From Bacillota bacterium (lineage in GTDB: Bacteria; Bacillota; UBA4882; UBA8346), in NCBI GenBank assembly GCA_023429995.1, contig JAEZCE010000052.1:124001-188000 (forward strand): 64,000 bases of DNA. Direction: 5' to 3'. Each line of letters opens with the position of its first letter. Position 1 is the stretch's first letter. Under the pieces are notes generated by a model. That model saw only the letters and a list, made by a program, of their open reading frames with translations, had not been told where the DNA came from and made no database searches. Below, one piece after another: positions 19,527-29,040 of this stretch. Position numbers and translations under genes: made by a program.

Positions 19527-20418
19527 TTGATTCGTCTCCTTCTTTTAAAGATCCCGATGCTCGTGCCAAATCGAGTAAGTGCATCGCGCGTTCAGCCACT
19601 GGCTTATCAATCATTTTTCCATTGAGCGCGATGACCCCGGAGCCACGTTGTTGCGCTTGCTCTATTGCAGTCACGATGGCCAGCGATTTTTTTATTTCCT
19701 TTTCCGTAGGTGTAAAAATCTCGTGTACCGGCGCGATTTGTTTTGGGTTAATGACACTTTTACCGTCGAAACCAAGTTGTTTGATTAGCCGGACTTCCTG
19801 ACGAAAGCCATCTTCGTTGTTGATATCCGAGTAGACTGTGTCAATCGCGTCAATTTTGGCAGCTCTTGCAGCCAGTAGCACCATGCTACGGCCAAAAAGC
19901 AATTCAATGCCTTCAGGAGAACGACTGGTTTTGAGATCTGTCACGTAGTCTTCCGCGCCAATGGCAATGCCGATCAGTCTTTTGCTTGATTTAGCAATTT
20001 CTTGTGCATTTAGGACTCCTTGGGCGGTTTCAATAGCAGCCATCATTTTGGTGGAACCGATTTCTACACCAATTTCCCCCTCGATTCGCCCGATTTCTTT
20101 TTCACAATCCAAGATATCCTGTGCGCTTTCTGTTTTCGGTAGTCGGATGATTGCCTTACGCGTTCTTACAATTGCTTCTAGATCGTCGATCCCTAGCCGG
20201 CTGTCTAAGGAGTTTACACGTACTACTAATTCTTTGTTCCCGTAATCGAGGCTGCATAAAGCATTGAATACTAAAAACCGCGCGGCATCCTTTTCTCTAA
20301 TTGATACAGAATCTTCCAAATCGAACATGATACAGTCGGACCCATAAATATGGGCATCACGAATCATTCCCGGATTATTGCCCGGGACATAAAGCATTGT
20401 ACGTCTCAGTTGTTTCAT
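19519..20418 (-). CDS. citE: Citrate lyase beta subunit (citryl-ACP lyase)
   Basis: HpcH/HpaI aldolase fold (LRRTMLYVPGNNPGM, MFDLEDSVSIREKDAAR, IGAEDYVTDLKTSRS), about 299 residues. It cleaves citryl-ACP to oxaloacetate and acetyl-ACP. I choose the ATG at 20418 because it overlaps the citD stop as ATGA and gives the usual MKQLRRTML start; an in-frame ATG lies 18 bases upstream. Confidence 0.95.
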   Translation of the reverse strand: MKQLRRTMLYVPGNNPGMIRDAHIYGSDCIMFDLEDSVSIREKDAARFLVFNALCSLDYGNKELVVRVNSLDSRLGIDDLEAIVRTRKAIIRLPKTESAQDILDCEKEIGRIEGEIGVEIGSTKMMAAIETAQGVLNAQEIAKSSKRLIGIAIGAEDYVTDLKTSRSPEGIELLFGRSMVLLAARAAKIDAIDTVYSDINNEDGFRQEVRLIKQLGFDGKSVINPKQIAPVHEIFTPTEKEIKKSLAIVTAIEQAQQRGSGVIALNGKMIDKPVAERAMHLLDLARASGSLKEGDESNA

Positions 20419-20714
20419 CGCTGTTCGCCTGCCCATCTGTATTCGGTATTCTGACTGGCACGGTAAATTGCTGTTTCCATTCTGGCTTTTAGTGTACAGT
20501 CAAGCGCGCCTTTATCAACGATAGAGACAATAGCTTTTTCTACCTCAAAGTTGTGCAGGGTTTCCATGATCACATCTTTGATTTGCTGCCCATATTGTTT
20601 TTCCACGGAACTTTGCAGATCAAGAACAATACCGCCTTCATCATTGGGCTTAATTGTGATCATTGCATCACTGGATTCCAGTGACCCTGCAGTTGCCGGT
20701 ATTTTAATAACCAT
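20415..20714 (-). CDS. citD: Citrate lyase gamma subunit (acyl carrier protein)
   Basis: 99-residue acyl carrier. The N-terminal AGSLESSDAMI contains the serine that carries the 2'-(5''-phosphoribosyl)-dephospho-CoA arm. Usual CitD length. First gene of the citDEF set, with a four-base stop/start overlap to citE. Confidence 0.95.
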   Translation of the reverse strand: MVIKIPATAGSLESSDAMITIKPNDEGGIVLDLQSSVEKQYGQQIKDVIMETLHNFEVEKAIVSIVDKGALDCTLKARMETAIYRASQNTEYRWAGEQR

Positions 20715-20881
20715 ACGTGTTGCCTCCTGTTTGTTATCAAAAACTTTTTTGTTTTAACAAATAGAAAAACTAAAGTGGTTTAGGGTGAAAATACGGTAGT
20801 ATTTACACTCACAGTTTTGTGGCCGCGTAGCAGGCCATGAACGTTAGGACATTATAATAAACGGTCCATGATTATGATAGC

Positions 20882-22021
20882 CTAGTAAAAAACTGTTCCT
20901 TTCATTAACGGTCTTGCTGTACGATAACCATATGTATTGTGAATGATAATCGATCCGTCCGCATATTGGGTAAATTCTACTCCGGCTTCGATAACTCCGT
21001 CCGGATGACCAATGCAAATACGTTTCCAATCAGCTCCGGTACGCATTACTTGATTAACAACCGTGCCGGGAATGGCTGCTGCAGCCGCCGTACACATGGC
21101 GCCAGTAAATGCGTATGTTCCATGCGCTTTCTGCATAGACATCATTCTGCCCAGCAAATCAATGCTGCCCGCGGAAATAGGTTGGCCTTTTTCGGTTACA
21201 TAATCATCTGGTTCGGCGACAACTGTCATTTTAGGTATTGCTGGGGATTCCCACGCGGATTGACGATAATCTTTCACAAGTTTTAATTTTTGCCCCACGG
21301 TGCCTCGGATTAACTCTAAAAGTGTCAGAAGTTTTTGATCTCCATTGATGTCGGTTGGAAGTTCTTTACCGGTCATACCAATGTCATTTGCTTTTACAAA
21401 TACGAGCAAATTTGTGACATCAACAATAGATACTTCGATACTTCCCCAATCAGGTATTTCTATGATGTCTCGTGTGTTTCCGGTCGGCAGGACTTTATTG
21501 AAAATTGTTCCTGACGGTTTGCAAAAGGTAATTCTGATCGGCGCCGCTGTTCCGGGTACACCAGCAATTACATATTCTCCATCGTAACTAACCTTACCAT
21601 TGGGCGTTTTTACATCAGCTATCAATACTTTTTGGGTATTGGTGTTATAAATACGGACTTTGGTCATGGGCGATATTGCTTCTACAAGACCGTTTTCTAT
21701 TGCAAATGGTCCAACCCCTGACGAAAGGTTTCCGCAATTGCCACGGTAGTCGACCAATGGTTTGTCAATGCCAACCTGTCCGAATGTATAATCTACATCC
21801 ACACCTTCACGTGTTGAAGGGGAGATAATTGCAATTTTGCTGGTAACGGAAGTCGCGCCGCCCAAACCGTCAATTTGCTTAATGTCCGGGCTTCCCATAA
21901 TTCGCAACAATAATTGATCCCGTTCTTTACCGGCAACAGGTAAATTTTTTTCCAAAAAATAAATTCCCTTGCTGGTCCCGCCTCTCATTATTGTACAAGG
22001 TATTTGTTTATATTCATGCAT
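20882..22021 (-). CDS. PrpF/YbhH-family isomerase (cis-trans aconitate or tautomerase type)
   Basis: 379 residues of the PrpF family, a diaminopimelate-epimerase-like fold. Active-site regions are NCGNLSSGVGPFA and GHPDGVIEAG. Known members isomerise 2-methylaconitate or trans-aconitate, or tautomerise 4-oxalomesaconate. The neighbouring hydratase and citrate lyase favour a trans-aconitate to cis-aconitate role here, by inference. It is read in the same direction as the cit genes with a 167-bp gap, and is divergent from the LysR regulator. Confidence 0.88.
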   Translation of the reverse strand: MHEYKQIPCTIMRGGTSKGIYFLEKNLPVAGKERDQLLLRIMGSPDIKQIDGLGGATSVTSKIAIISPSTREGVDVDYTFGQVGIDKPLVDYRGNCGNLSSGVGPFAIENGLVEAISPMTKVRIYNTNTQKVLIADVKTPNGKVSYDGEYVIAGVPGTAAPIRITFCKPSGTIFNKVLPTGNTRDIIEIPDWGSIEVSIVDVTNLLVFVKANDIGMTGKELPTDINGDQKLLTLLELIRGTVGQKLKLVKDYRQSAWESPAIPKMTVVAEPDDYVTEKGQPISAGSIDLLGRMMSMQKAHGTYAFTGAMCTAAAAAIPGTVVNQVMRTGADWKRICIGHPDGVIEAGVEFTQYADGSIIIHNTYGYRTARPLMKGTVFY

Positions 22022-22160
22022 GATTTAGCCCCCATACTGTATTTTCCATTGTTTTTATTTCAATTGAATTGTATAATGCAGTTTGAAGGATGTCGAATAC
22101 ATAAAATTCATAGTTTTTATGCTTTTAATCTATAGTATGGTAAATGAAAAAGGTGATTTT

Positions 22161-23069
22161 TTGGATTTTAAAGAACTTCAATATATCGCAAGCATCGCCC
22201 GTAACCATAGCATAACAAAAGCGGCTCAGGAACTTTTTATCTCACAGCCGTCATTGAGTAAATATTTACAAAATTTGGAGATGAATCTGGGAATTAAGTT
22301 GTTTAACCGTCTTGGGAACCGTTTTGTCCTAACCTATGCGGGAGAACGCTATGTGGCATATGCCAAACGTATCCTGCTTGTTAAAAAGGAATTGGATGAT
22401 GAATTAAGTGATATCTCTAATCTGAATAAGGGTCGTTTAAACATTGCTTTTCCCTTGATTCGCGGTTCTTATATGATACCGGCCACCTTACCTCGATTTA
22501 GGGAAATGTATCCAAATGTCGAAGTTAATTTATTCGAAGAATCCTCCTCGGTTCTCGAAAAATTGTTGTTAAGCGGCGAGGCTGATATTGCAATTTTCAA
22601 CCATCCAATAAATGATCCTGAACTGGATTATGAAATACTTAGGAAAGAAGAAATTGTTTTAGCGGTTAGTAAGGATCATCCTCTAGCTAATCATGGGAGT
22701 GTGGTGAAAAACTGCAAATTTCCATGGATCGATATCAAATCGTTTGAAAATGATGATTTTATTTTATATTTTTCTGAGCAGCGCACCGGGCAGATTGCTT
22801 TACAGATATTTGAAGCTGCGAAAATATCGCCTCGTATAATACTTCGTACGCGCAGTATAGAGGGCGCTCTTCGGTTAGCTAGTTCCGGTTACGGTTTATG
22901 TTTTGTTGCAGCGACCCATTTGAAATTTATTTATCTAAAGCCTACGCCGAATTACTTTTCAATTGGGAACCCAAAGACGGAAGTTGAGTTGGTAGTCGCT
23001 TTTCGTAAAGGAGCTTATCTGCCTCTGTATACCCAAGACTATATAAAGATTGTAAAAAGTTGTTTATAA
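22161..23069 (+). CDS. LysR-family regulator of the citrate lyase cluster
   Basis: About 302 residues. N-terminal winged helix (DFKELQYIASIARNHSITKA, AQELFISQPSLSKYLQNLE) and a C-terminal periplasmic-binding-like effector domain. I start it at TTG 22161, preceded by AAAGGTGA, which gives the usual LysR N-terminus; a longer TTG frame begins at 22083. Divergent to the PrpF gene, so it most likely controls the cit operon in response to its substrate. Confidence 0.9.
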   Translation: MDFKELQYIASIARNHSITKAAQELFISQPSLSKYLQNLEMNLGIKLFNRLGNRFVLTYAGERYVAYAKRILLVKKELDDELSDISNLNKGRLNIAFPLIRGSYMIPATLPRFREMYPNVEVNLFEESSSVLEKLLLSGEADIAIFNHPINDPELDYEILRKEEIVLAVSKDHPLANHGSVVKNCKFPWIDIKSFENDDFILYFSEQRTGQIALQIFEAAKISPRIILRTRSIEGALRLASSGYGLCFVAATHLKFIYLKPTPNYFSIGNPKTEVELVVAFRKGAYLPLYTQDYIKIVKSCL

Positions 23070-23278
23070 AGTCTGACCTTCTTCTCCTGTATATAACCTT
23101 CTCCTGTTCCCCAAAGCAAAGATAGCGTCTCCAAACACCTATTAATAACATGATTCAAAAATATGACCTTTCAATGTAGTTTTCTTTGATATTGCAAGTC
23201 GAGTTCTTTTAAACTGTATATCAGGTTAATTTTCAATAATCATAGCTTCACTGCATGAAAACCATTCTTTTTATATAT

Positions 23279-23307
23279 TTGACAAATAGTTCTTCTGATA
23301 ATAGAAT
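23279..23307 (+). promoter_or_regulatory. SigA-type promoter of the sucrose operon
   Basis: TTGACA (23279-23284), 17-bp spacer, TAGAAT (23302-23307). It lies in the 395-bp gap between the LysR gene and the binding-protein gene, leaving a leader of about 150 nt. I see no other feature in this gap. Confidence 0.6.
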
Positions 23308-23464
23308 TCAAATTGTAACAACCAGGTAAAATACGATTTTCGTAATTAAAGTTTGAATGACGATGGTTTATCCTGTGAGAAACAGATCTAGAAGGAGGGG
23401 TAAAAAAAGAATTGTAACGAGGAGCAATGCAGCCATAGAAATTAAGAATGAGGGAGCGGAGAAA

Positions 23465-24760
23465 ATGAAATACAAAAGAAGTGTCATGATTATTCTTTGC
23501 ATGGCGTTACTTAGTAGTGTATGTTTTATAAGTCCTTCTCAAATACAGGCGGACAGCGGAAAAAAAACATTGACTTGGTTTGTCTGGGCGACACTTGATA
23601 TCCCAAAGCAGCTTAGCGAAGTTGTCTTTTCAAGTTTTCCTGAATTAAGAGATAAGGTTGAGATCAAGGGACAGCTTTTTAGTTCTGATGTCGTACTTAT
23701 GCAGAAGCTAAGGCTGATGAAAGCCTCGGGTGAACCGATGCCCGATATCTGTATGATGCAAAATTTTATGCTTCCGGAGCTTGTTCGTAGCAATACCCTT
23801 GAAGATGTGTCCAAAGTAATGCGACCTTATAAAAGCAAGATGACAGTTGGAGCGTATAAGTTAGTTTCATATCAGAACAAACAGTATGCGTTCCCTTATC
23901 AACTCAAGCCGTTAATATGGGTTTACCGGGAGGATATGTTTGCCAAGGCGGGCGTTGACCCTGAAAAGATAAAGACCACTAACGATTTTATCGCCGCCGG
24001 TAAGAAAATTCAGAAAATATATCCCAAAAGTTATATCTGGCATCTTAGTAGCAGTTCTCCCAATGTCTCATTTCTTAACAGGCTTTTAAGCGGTAATGGA
24101 GCTCGTTTTTCGGATGAAAATGGAAATTACATTGTAGACAAAGATCCCGGTATCCGTAAAGTATTTCAAGATATCAAGAAGATTTATGATTCGGGTGTCT
24201 GTATGGATATTGTCGAAGACACCACAGATTACCAGCAAGCGTTCGCGAATGAGACTATTATTTCAGATTTGACTGGCGCTTGGATTAAAAATAACTTACC
24301 TCAATATGCTCCGGCGCAGGCCGGAAAGTGGGCTGAAGCTCAGTGGCCAAAAATTGGAGGAACAGTAGGCGGCAGCGATGCCGGTGGATCGATGTGGGGT
24401 GTTCCTAAAAATGCGCCGCACAAAAAGGAAGCGATCGAATTCTTGACCAAACTTACACTTACAAAGGAAGGCGCACTCGGAAGCTTTAAAGCTCGTAAAA
24501 TTTATCCCTCCTTATTGAGTGTAACTGAAGATCCCCTCATAAAAGAACCCGATAAATATTTAGGAGCGTCCTTGCCTGTGGCGGAGGCGGAGGCGATTAA
24601 GAAATTTAAAGTCTTTAATTTTAGTCCCAAATATTCAAGTGAGATCCAAATTATTAATCAATATTTCAGTAAGTATATCCAAGGCAAGATGACATTGGAT
24701 AAGGCCTTGAAAGCAGCCAATATGGATTTGCAAACTCAAATCGGCAATGCCTATAAATAA
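23465..24760 (+). CDS. ABC transporter sugar-binding protein (sucrose-type)
   Basis: 431-residue family-1 extracellular solute-binding protein with a Sec signal peptide (MKYKRSVMIILCMALLSS, cleavage near IQADS). No clear lipobox cysteine. Typical features: LTWFVWATLD near the N-terminus and GVPKNAPHKKEAIEF near the hinge. I start it at ATG 23465 because GGAG lies just upstream and a signal peptide follows directly; the frame opens earlier at 23357. First gene of the transporter/phosphorylase operon. A strong hairpin follows. Confidence 0.88.
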   Translation: MKYKRSVMIILCMALLSSVCFISPSQIQADSGKKTLTWFVWATLDIPKQLSEVVFSSFPELRDKVEIKGQLFSSDVVLMQKLRLMKASGEPMPDICMMQNFMLPELVRSNTLEDVSKVMRPYKSKMTVGAYKLVSYQNKQYAFPYQLKPLIWVYREDMFAKAGVDPEKIKTTNDFIAAGKKIQKIYPKSYIWHLSSSSPNVSFLNRLLSGNGARFSDENGNYIVDKDPGIRKVFQDIKKIYDSGVCMDIVEDTTDYQQAFANETIISDLTGAWIKNNLPQYAPAQAGKWAEAQWPKIGGTVGGSDAGGSMWGVPKNAPHKKEAIEFLTKLTLTKEGALGSFKARKIYPSLLSVTEDPLIKEPDKYLGASLPVAEAEAIKKFKVFNFSPKYSSEIQIINQYFSKYIQGKMTLDKALKAANMDLQTQIGNAYK

Positions 24761-24782
24761 TTAATAATATATGTTTGCGAGA

Positions 24783-24825
24783 AAATAGGGAGACCAATCT
24801 TCCAATTCGGTCTCCCTATTTTTTT
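24783..24825 (+). terminator. Intra-operon terminator between binding protein and permeases
   Basis: A 13-bp perfect stem (24783-24795 with 24809-24821) around a 13-nt loop, followed by a T run. Partial read-through would give more binding protein than permease. Confidence 0.85.
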
Positions 24826-24865
24826 AAATGGGTTTATTTTAAGAGCATTTGAAGGGATGGTCCAC

Positions 24866-25765
24866 ATGGTAAATCTTACTGGGGACACTACAAAATATCA
24901 AACGAAAAAGTCTTTAGAAAATAAAATGACGCCCTGGCTTTTTCTCATGCCGTTTTTGCTTGCTTACACGATCTTTTTTGCCATACCAGCCATGTATTCA
25001 CTGATTTTAAGCTTTGCAACATACAGCGGTTACGGACCAATTACATGGGTTGGCTTCGAAAATTATGCCAGGCTTTTACAGTATCCGACATTTTGGTCGG
25101 TAATTGGCAATACCATATTTTATTTATTAACACTGGTAATTCCTGTAATTGCGTTTTCTTTCGGATTAGCAGTATTGATCAATTCCGCCGTTATCAAGCA
25201 TAAAGCTTTTTTTAAAGCTGGTTTCTTTTTACCCCAAATCACTGCCAGTGTCGCCGCTATTCTTATTTGGAGGGTTATGCTTGGTACAAATACCGGGGTA
25301 ATTAACGTTTTACTTGGGACAAAGATTCCTTTCATTGAAGATTTGCAGCTTATGAAATGGTCTATTGTCGTCGTTGTAGCCTGGCGGGCCATTGGCTGGT
25401 TTATGATCATTTTCTTATCAGGACTTACTGCCATTCCTGAAGATATCCTTGAAGCAGCCACTATCGACGGAGCTAACAGTCTGAAAAAAATGTTTTATAT
25501 CACCATTCCGTTAATGAAACCGACATTTTTGTTTGCCTTTTTTACCTGCAGCGTAACTACCTTTAAAATTTACAATGAACCAAACTTGTTAGTCGGCTCC
25601 GGACAGGTTGCCCCATTTGATGTAGCCCCAATTATGAACCTTGTAACGACAAACATCGGCAACGGAAACTTTGGGATGGCATCGGCCACCGGTTGGCTCA
25701 TGTTTCTTATGATATTTATTCTTTCAATGTGTCAGTTCAAGTTATTGAAGGAAGAGGGTGAATAA
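24866..25765 (+). CDS. ABC sugar transporter permease (MalF/UgpA type)
   Basis: About 299 residues with six TM helices and the EAA loop EAATIDGANSLKKMFYITIP that docks the ATPase. I choose ATG 24866 because AGGG is nine bases upstream; ATG 24857 lies directly against that site. Two bases separate it from the next permease gene. Confidence 0.9.
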   Translation: MVNLTGDTTKYQTKKSLENKMTPWLFLMPFLLAYTIFFAIPAMYSLILSFATYSGYGPITWVGFENYARLLQYPTFWSVIGNTIFYLLTLVIPVIAFSFGLAVLINSAVIKHKAFFKAGFFLPQITASVAAILIWRVMLGTNTGVINVLLGTKIPFIEDLQLMKWSIVVVVAWRAIGWFMIIFLSGLTAIPEDILEAATIDGANSLKKMFYITIPLMKPTFLFAFFTCSVTTFKIYNEPNLLVGSGQVAPFDVAPIMNLVTTNIGNGNFGMASATGWLMFLMIFILSMCQFKLLKEEGE

Positions 25766-25767
25766 AA

Positions 25768-26613
25768 ATGAATAAGATGAAGGCAAACGTAAGATTATCA
25801 ATTATCAGCATGAGTTTTTTGTTGATTACCTTGCTTCTTTTCTTAATTCCTTTATATATAATGATTTGTGGATCGCTTAAAACAGCTACTGAACTTGCAG
25901 CCAATCCAGCAGGAATACCTCATTTTCCTACATTTGAAAACTATGTGAGGCTGGTAAAGTATAGCGGAGGACTATTTTTTCGCGCTTATTTCAATTCGAT
26001 ATTTATCTCCGTCATCTATACCTTTTTTTCAGTTTTAATTGCGGCAATGGCTGGTTATGCTTTTGCAAAATTTAAATTTAAGGGCCGAAATGTGCTATTT
26101 ATGGTAATTGTTTCCACAATTATGATCCCATTGGAATTAAAAATGCCGGCCCTTTACATTATGTTTAGTAAAATAGGATGGTTAAACACTTATCAGGTGC
26201 AAATTATTCCGACAATCGCCAACGTTTTTACCATGTTTATGATGCGGCAATATATGGTCAGCCTTCCCGACTCTTTATTTGAAGCTGCCAAAGTTGATGG
26301 CGCCAATCAGTTTACTATTTTTACAAAAATTGTTTTGCCATTAAGTTCTCCCGTGATAGGCGCCATGTCAATCTTGCAATTTTTAGGTAAATGGAACGAT
26401 TTTCTATGGCCTTCTATGATGGTTTCCGACCCGAAGGTAATGCCGGTGATGGTTTTGTTGCCTTCACTGAACGATACCATGGATGTATATCACTTTCCGC
26501 AGGAATTGATTCTGGCGGGGTGTGTTTGCGTTACGATTCCATTATTTATTGTTTTCCTCTGCAATCAGAAAAAATTCATCTCCAGTGTGACGATAGGTGC
26601 TGTCAAAGGCTGA
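25768..26613 (+). CDS. ABC sugar transporter permease (MalG/UgpE type)
   Basis: 281 residues, six TM helices, EAA loop EAAKVDGANQFTIFTKIVLP. Partner of the preceding permease. No ATPase gene lies in the operon, so a shared MsmK/MalK-like ATPase encoded elsewhere is probably used. Confidence 0.9.
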   Translation: MNKMKANVRLSIISMSFLLITLLLFLIPLYIMICGSLKTATELAANPAGIPHFPTFENYVRLVKYSGGLFFRAYFNSIFISVIYTFFSVLIAAMAGYAFAKFKFKGRNVLFMVIVSTIMIPLELKMPALYIMFSKIGWLNTYQVQIIPTIANVFTMFMMRQYMVSLPDSLFEAAKVDGANQFTIFTKIVLPLSSPVIGAMSILQFLGKWNDFLWPSMMVSDPKVMPVMVLLPSLNDTMDVYHFPQELILAGCVCVTIPLFIVFLCNQKKFISSVTIGAVKG

Positions 26614-26675
26614 TTTCTGTATACTTTTTATGGCGCAACCGAAAACGTAATTCATGTTGAAAGAAGGTGTTTTAT

Positions 26676-27479
26676 ATGAATGAGATCCAATGTAATTTTT
26701 ACTCCAGATATCTTCGCATGGATACTTCCATTACGGTTCTTATTCCATCCTATTTTGATGAAAAAAGCAAGGACAAGACTCTGGGGCAAGTTTATGATCC
26801 CACCATCAAATTTAAAACATTGTATCTTTTACATGGCAATGGGGGTGATCACACCAACTGGATCCGCTATTCGTCGATTGAACGATATGCGCAGAAAAGA
26901 CAGCTGGCGGTGGTAATGCCGTCAGCTTATGTCAGCAGTTATTCCAACATGGTGCACGGGATGGATTATTTCTCTTACCTTTCTGAAGAGCTCCCACTCT
27001 TCGTCCGTGCAATGCTTCCACTTTCAGAAAAGCGGGAAGACAACTTTGTTGCCGGGCTTTCAATGGGAGGACGGGGCGCTTTCTTATGGGCGTTTAGAAG
27101 GCCGGAGTTTTTTGCCGCTGCGGCATGTCTGTCGGGCAGCCTGGATATTGATGAAATGATCAGCCGATATTCACAAGAAAATGCAACCGCTACACTAAAA
27201 CGTTTTGAAGACACCTATGGGGATATTACTAAAATAAAAGGCAGCGACAATGACGTTTACGCATTAGCCAAAAAACTAAAAGAATCCGGTGCCCAACTAC
27301 CCAAACTTTATATGGCTTGCGGTACGGAAGACGTTCGACACGAAACACAATTTAAACCATTTATAGCCTATGCTAAACAAATAGGGCTAGAATTATATCA
27401 TGAAGAGGGACCCGGAATTCACGACTTTGATTTTTGGGATCCTTATATTGCGCGAGTTATTGATTGGCTTCCACTTTAA
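26676..27479 (+). CDS. Putative carbohydrate esterase (alpha/beta hydrolase, esterase-D type)
   Basis: 267-residue PF00756-type esterase. Nucleophile elbow GLSMGG with S129; oxyanion region LYLLHGNGGDHTNW; likely catalytic His in GIHDFDFWD. Relatives include tributyrin and feruloyl/acetyl esterases. No signal peptide, so it acts inside the cell. Its place in a sucrose operon suggests removal of acyl groups from imported sugar esters, which is inference. ATG at 26676 has GAAGG upstream. Confidence 0.85.
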   Translation: MNEIQCNFYSRYLRMDTSITVLIPSYFDEKSKDKTLGQVYDPTIKFKTLYLLHGNGGDHTNWIRYSSIERYAQKRQLAVVMPSAYVSSYSNMVHGMDYFSYLSEELPLFVRAMLPLSEKREDNFVAGLSMGGRGAFLWAFRRPEFFAAAACLSGSLDIDEMISRYSQENATATLKRFEDTYGDITKIKGSDNDVYALAKKLKESGAQLPKLYMACGTEDVRHETQFKPFIAYAKQIGLELYHEEGPGIHDFDFWDPYIARVIDWLPL

Positions 27480-27555
27480 GGAGCAGGTAGAGGATAATAC
27501 TTAAAGAAAAAATTTTAACTACGAGTATAAATAAAGTGCTAAAGAAGAGGAAAGT

Positions 27556-29040
27556 ATGCCGCTAAAAAACGAGATCATGCTAATTACATACGCCGACAGT
27601 ATGGGCCAAAATTTAATAGAACTAGATAGTCTGTTGAAAAAATATTTTAAAGGTATTATTGGCGGGCTGCATCTTCTTCCTTTTTTTCCGTCCTCGGCAG
27701 ACAGAGGTTTTGCGCCGCTAACCTATGAAGCGGTGGATGAATGTTTTGGTACATGGGAGAATATCAAGGACCTGAGTCGGGATCATTATTTGATGTTTGA
27801 TTTCATGATCAATCACATCTCACGAAGATCGAAGTATTATCAAGATTTCGCCAAAAATAAAGATGATTCTCCCTACGCCGACCTTTTTATCCGTTATCAG
27901 GATTTTTGGCCTGGCGGGGAACCAAGCCCGGCAGACATTGACCTTATTTATAAGCGAAAACCGAGGGCTCCGTATGTGGAAGTGGAATTCGCCGATAGTA
28001 CCAGGGAAAAAATTTGGTGTACTTTTGATGAAGAGCAAGTCGACCTCAACCTGGACGCAAGCGTGACCCGTAAATTTGTAGCGCAATCTTTGATCGGTAT
28101 GGCCCAAAGAGGTGCAGCCATTGTCCGGCTGGACGCCTTTGCCTACGCTACAAAAAAGAAAGGGACCAACTGTTTCTTTGTCGAACCCGATGTTTGGGAG
28201 TTGTTAGATTATGCAAAAGGGATATTAGATCCTTATGGGGTGGAAATCTTACCGGAAATTCACGAACATTATTCGCTCCAAATGAAATTGGCCGAGAAGG
28301 GCTATTGGGTTTATGATTTTGCTCTGCCAATGCTGCTGTTACATGCTCTTTACAGTGGTTCGAACCGTAATTTAATTCATTGGCTGAACATTTGCCCGCG
28401 TAAGCAATTTACCACGCTTGATACCCATGATGGAATTGGAATAGTGGATGTCAGGGATCTCTTAAGTGATGCGAAAATCGAGCAAACTAAGGAATACCTT
28501 TTTTCACACGGCGCTAATGTAAAAAAAATATATAATACCGCGGCTTATAATAATCTTGATATCTATCAGATAAATTGTACATATTATTCGGCTTTGGGAA
28601 ATAACGACGACGCCTATCTTTTGGCGAGAGCCATCCAGTTTTTTACGCCGGGCATACCTCAGATTTATTATGTGGGCTTACTGGCCGGAGCAAATGACTT
28701 GGAGTTGTTGGAAGCCACTAAGGTAGGACGGAATATTAACCGGCATTATTATACAACAGAAGAGGTTGAAGCCAATCTGAAGCGGCCGGTTGTGCAAAAA
28801 ATGTTAGCCTTAATGAAGTTTCGGAATGATTATCCCGCATTTAACGGTGATTTCCGGATCGTAGAGACCGGTAATGAAAATGGATTAGAAATTGCTTGGA
28901 AAAAAAGCCAATATGATACAATATTGAGGGCTGATCTGAAGAATCACCAGTATGTGATCAGTTACTTCGATGTTGAAGCCGGTCAGTATCGGGAATTAAC
29001 TGAAGGGCAATCATCTCAAGGGAGGGGAGCAGATGCTTGA
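27556..29040 (+). CDS. gtfA: Sucrose phosphorylase (GH13_18)
   Basis: 494 residues, closely resembling Streptococcus mutans GtfA along its whole length. It splits sucrose with phosphate to glucose 1-phosphate and fructose. Catalytic residues are visible: nucleophile D193 in VRLDAFAYA, acid/base E234 in ILPEIHEHY and transition-state stabiliser D292 in LDTHDGIG. Cytoplasmic. It overlaps the fructokinase gene by 8 bases, and that enzyme uses the fructose product. Confidence 0.95.
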   Translation: MPLKNEIMLITYADSMGQNLIELDSLLKKYFKGIIGGLHLLPFFPSSADRGFAPLTYEAVDECFGTWENIKDLSRDHYLMFDFMINHISRRSKYYQDFAKNKDDSPYADLFIRYQDFWPGGEPSPADIDLIYKRKPRAPYVEVEFADSTREKIWCTFDEEQVDLNLDASVTRKFVAQSLIGMAQRGAAIVRLDAFAYATKKKGTNCFFVEPDVWELLDYAKGILDPYGVEILPEIHEHYSLQMKLAEKGYWVYDFALPMLLLHALYSGSNRNLIHWLNICPRKQFTTLDTHDGIGIVDVRDLLSDAKIEQTKEYLFSHGANVKKIYNTAAYNNLDIYQINCTYYSALGNNDDAYLLARAIQFFTPGIPQIYYVGLLAGANDLELLEATKVGRNINRHYYTTEEVEANLKRPVVQKMLALMKFRNDYPAFNGDFRIVETGNENGLEIAWKKSQYDTILRADLKNHQYVISYFDVEAGQYRELTEGQSSQGRGADA

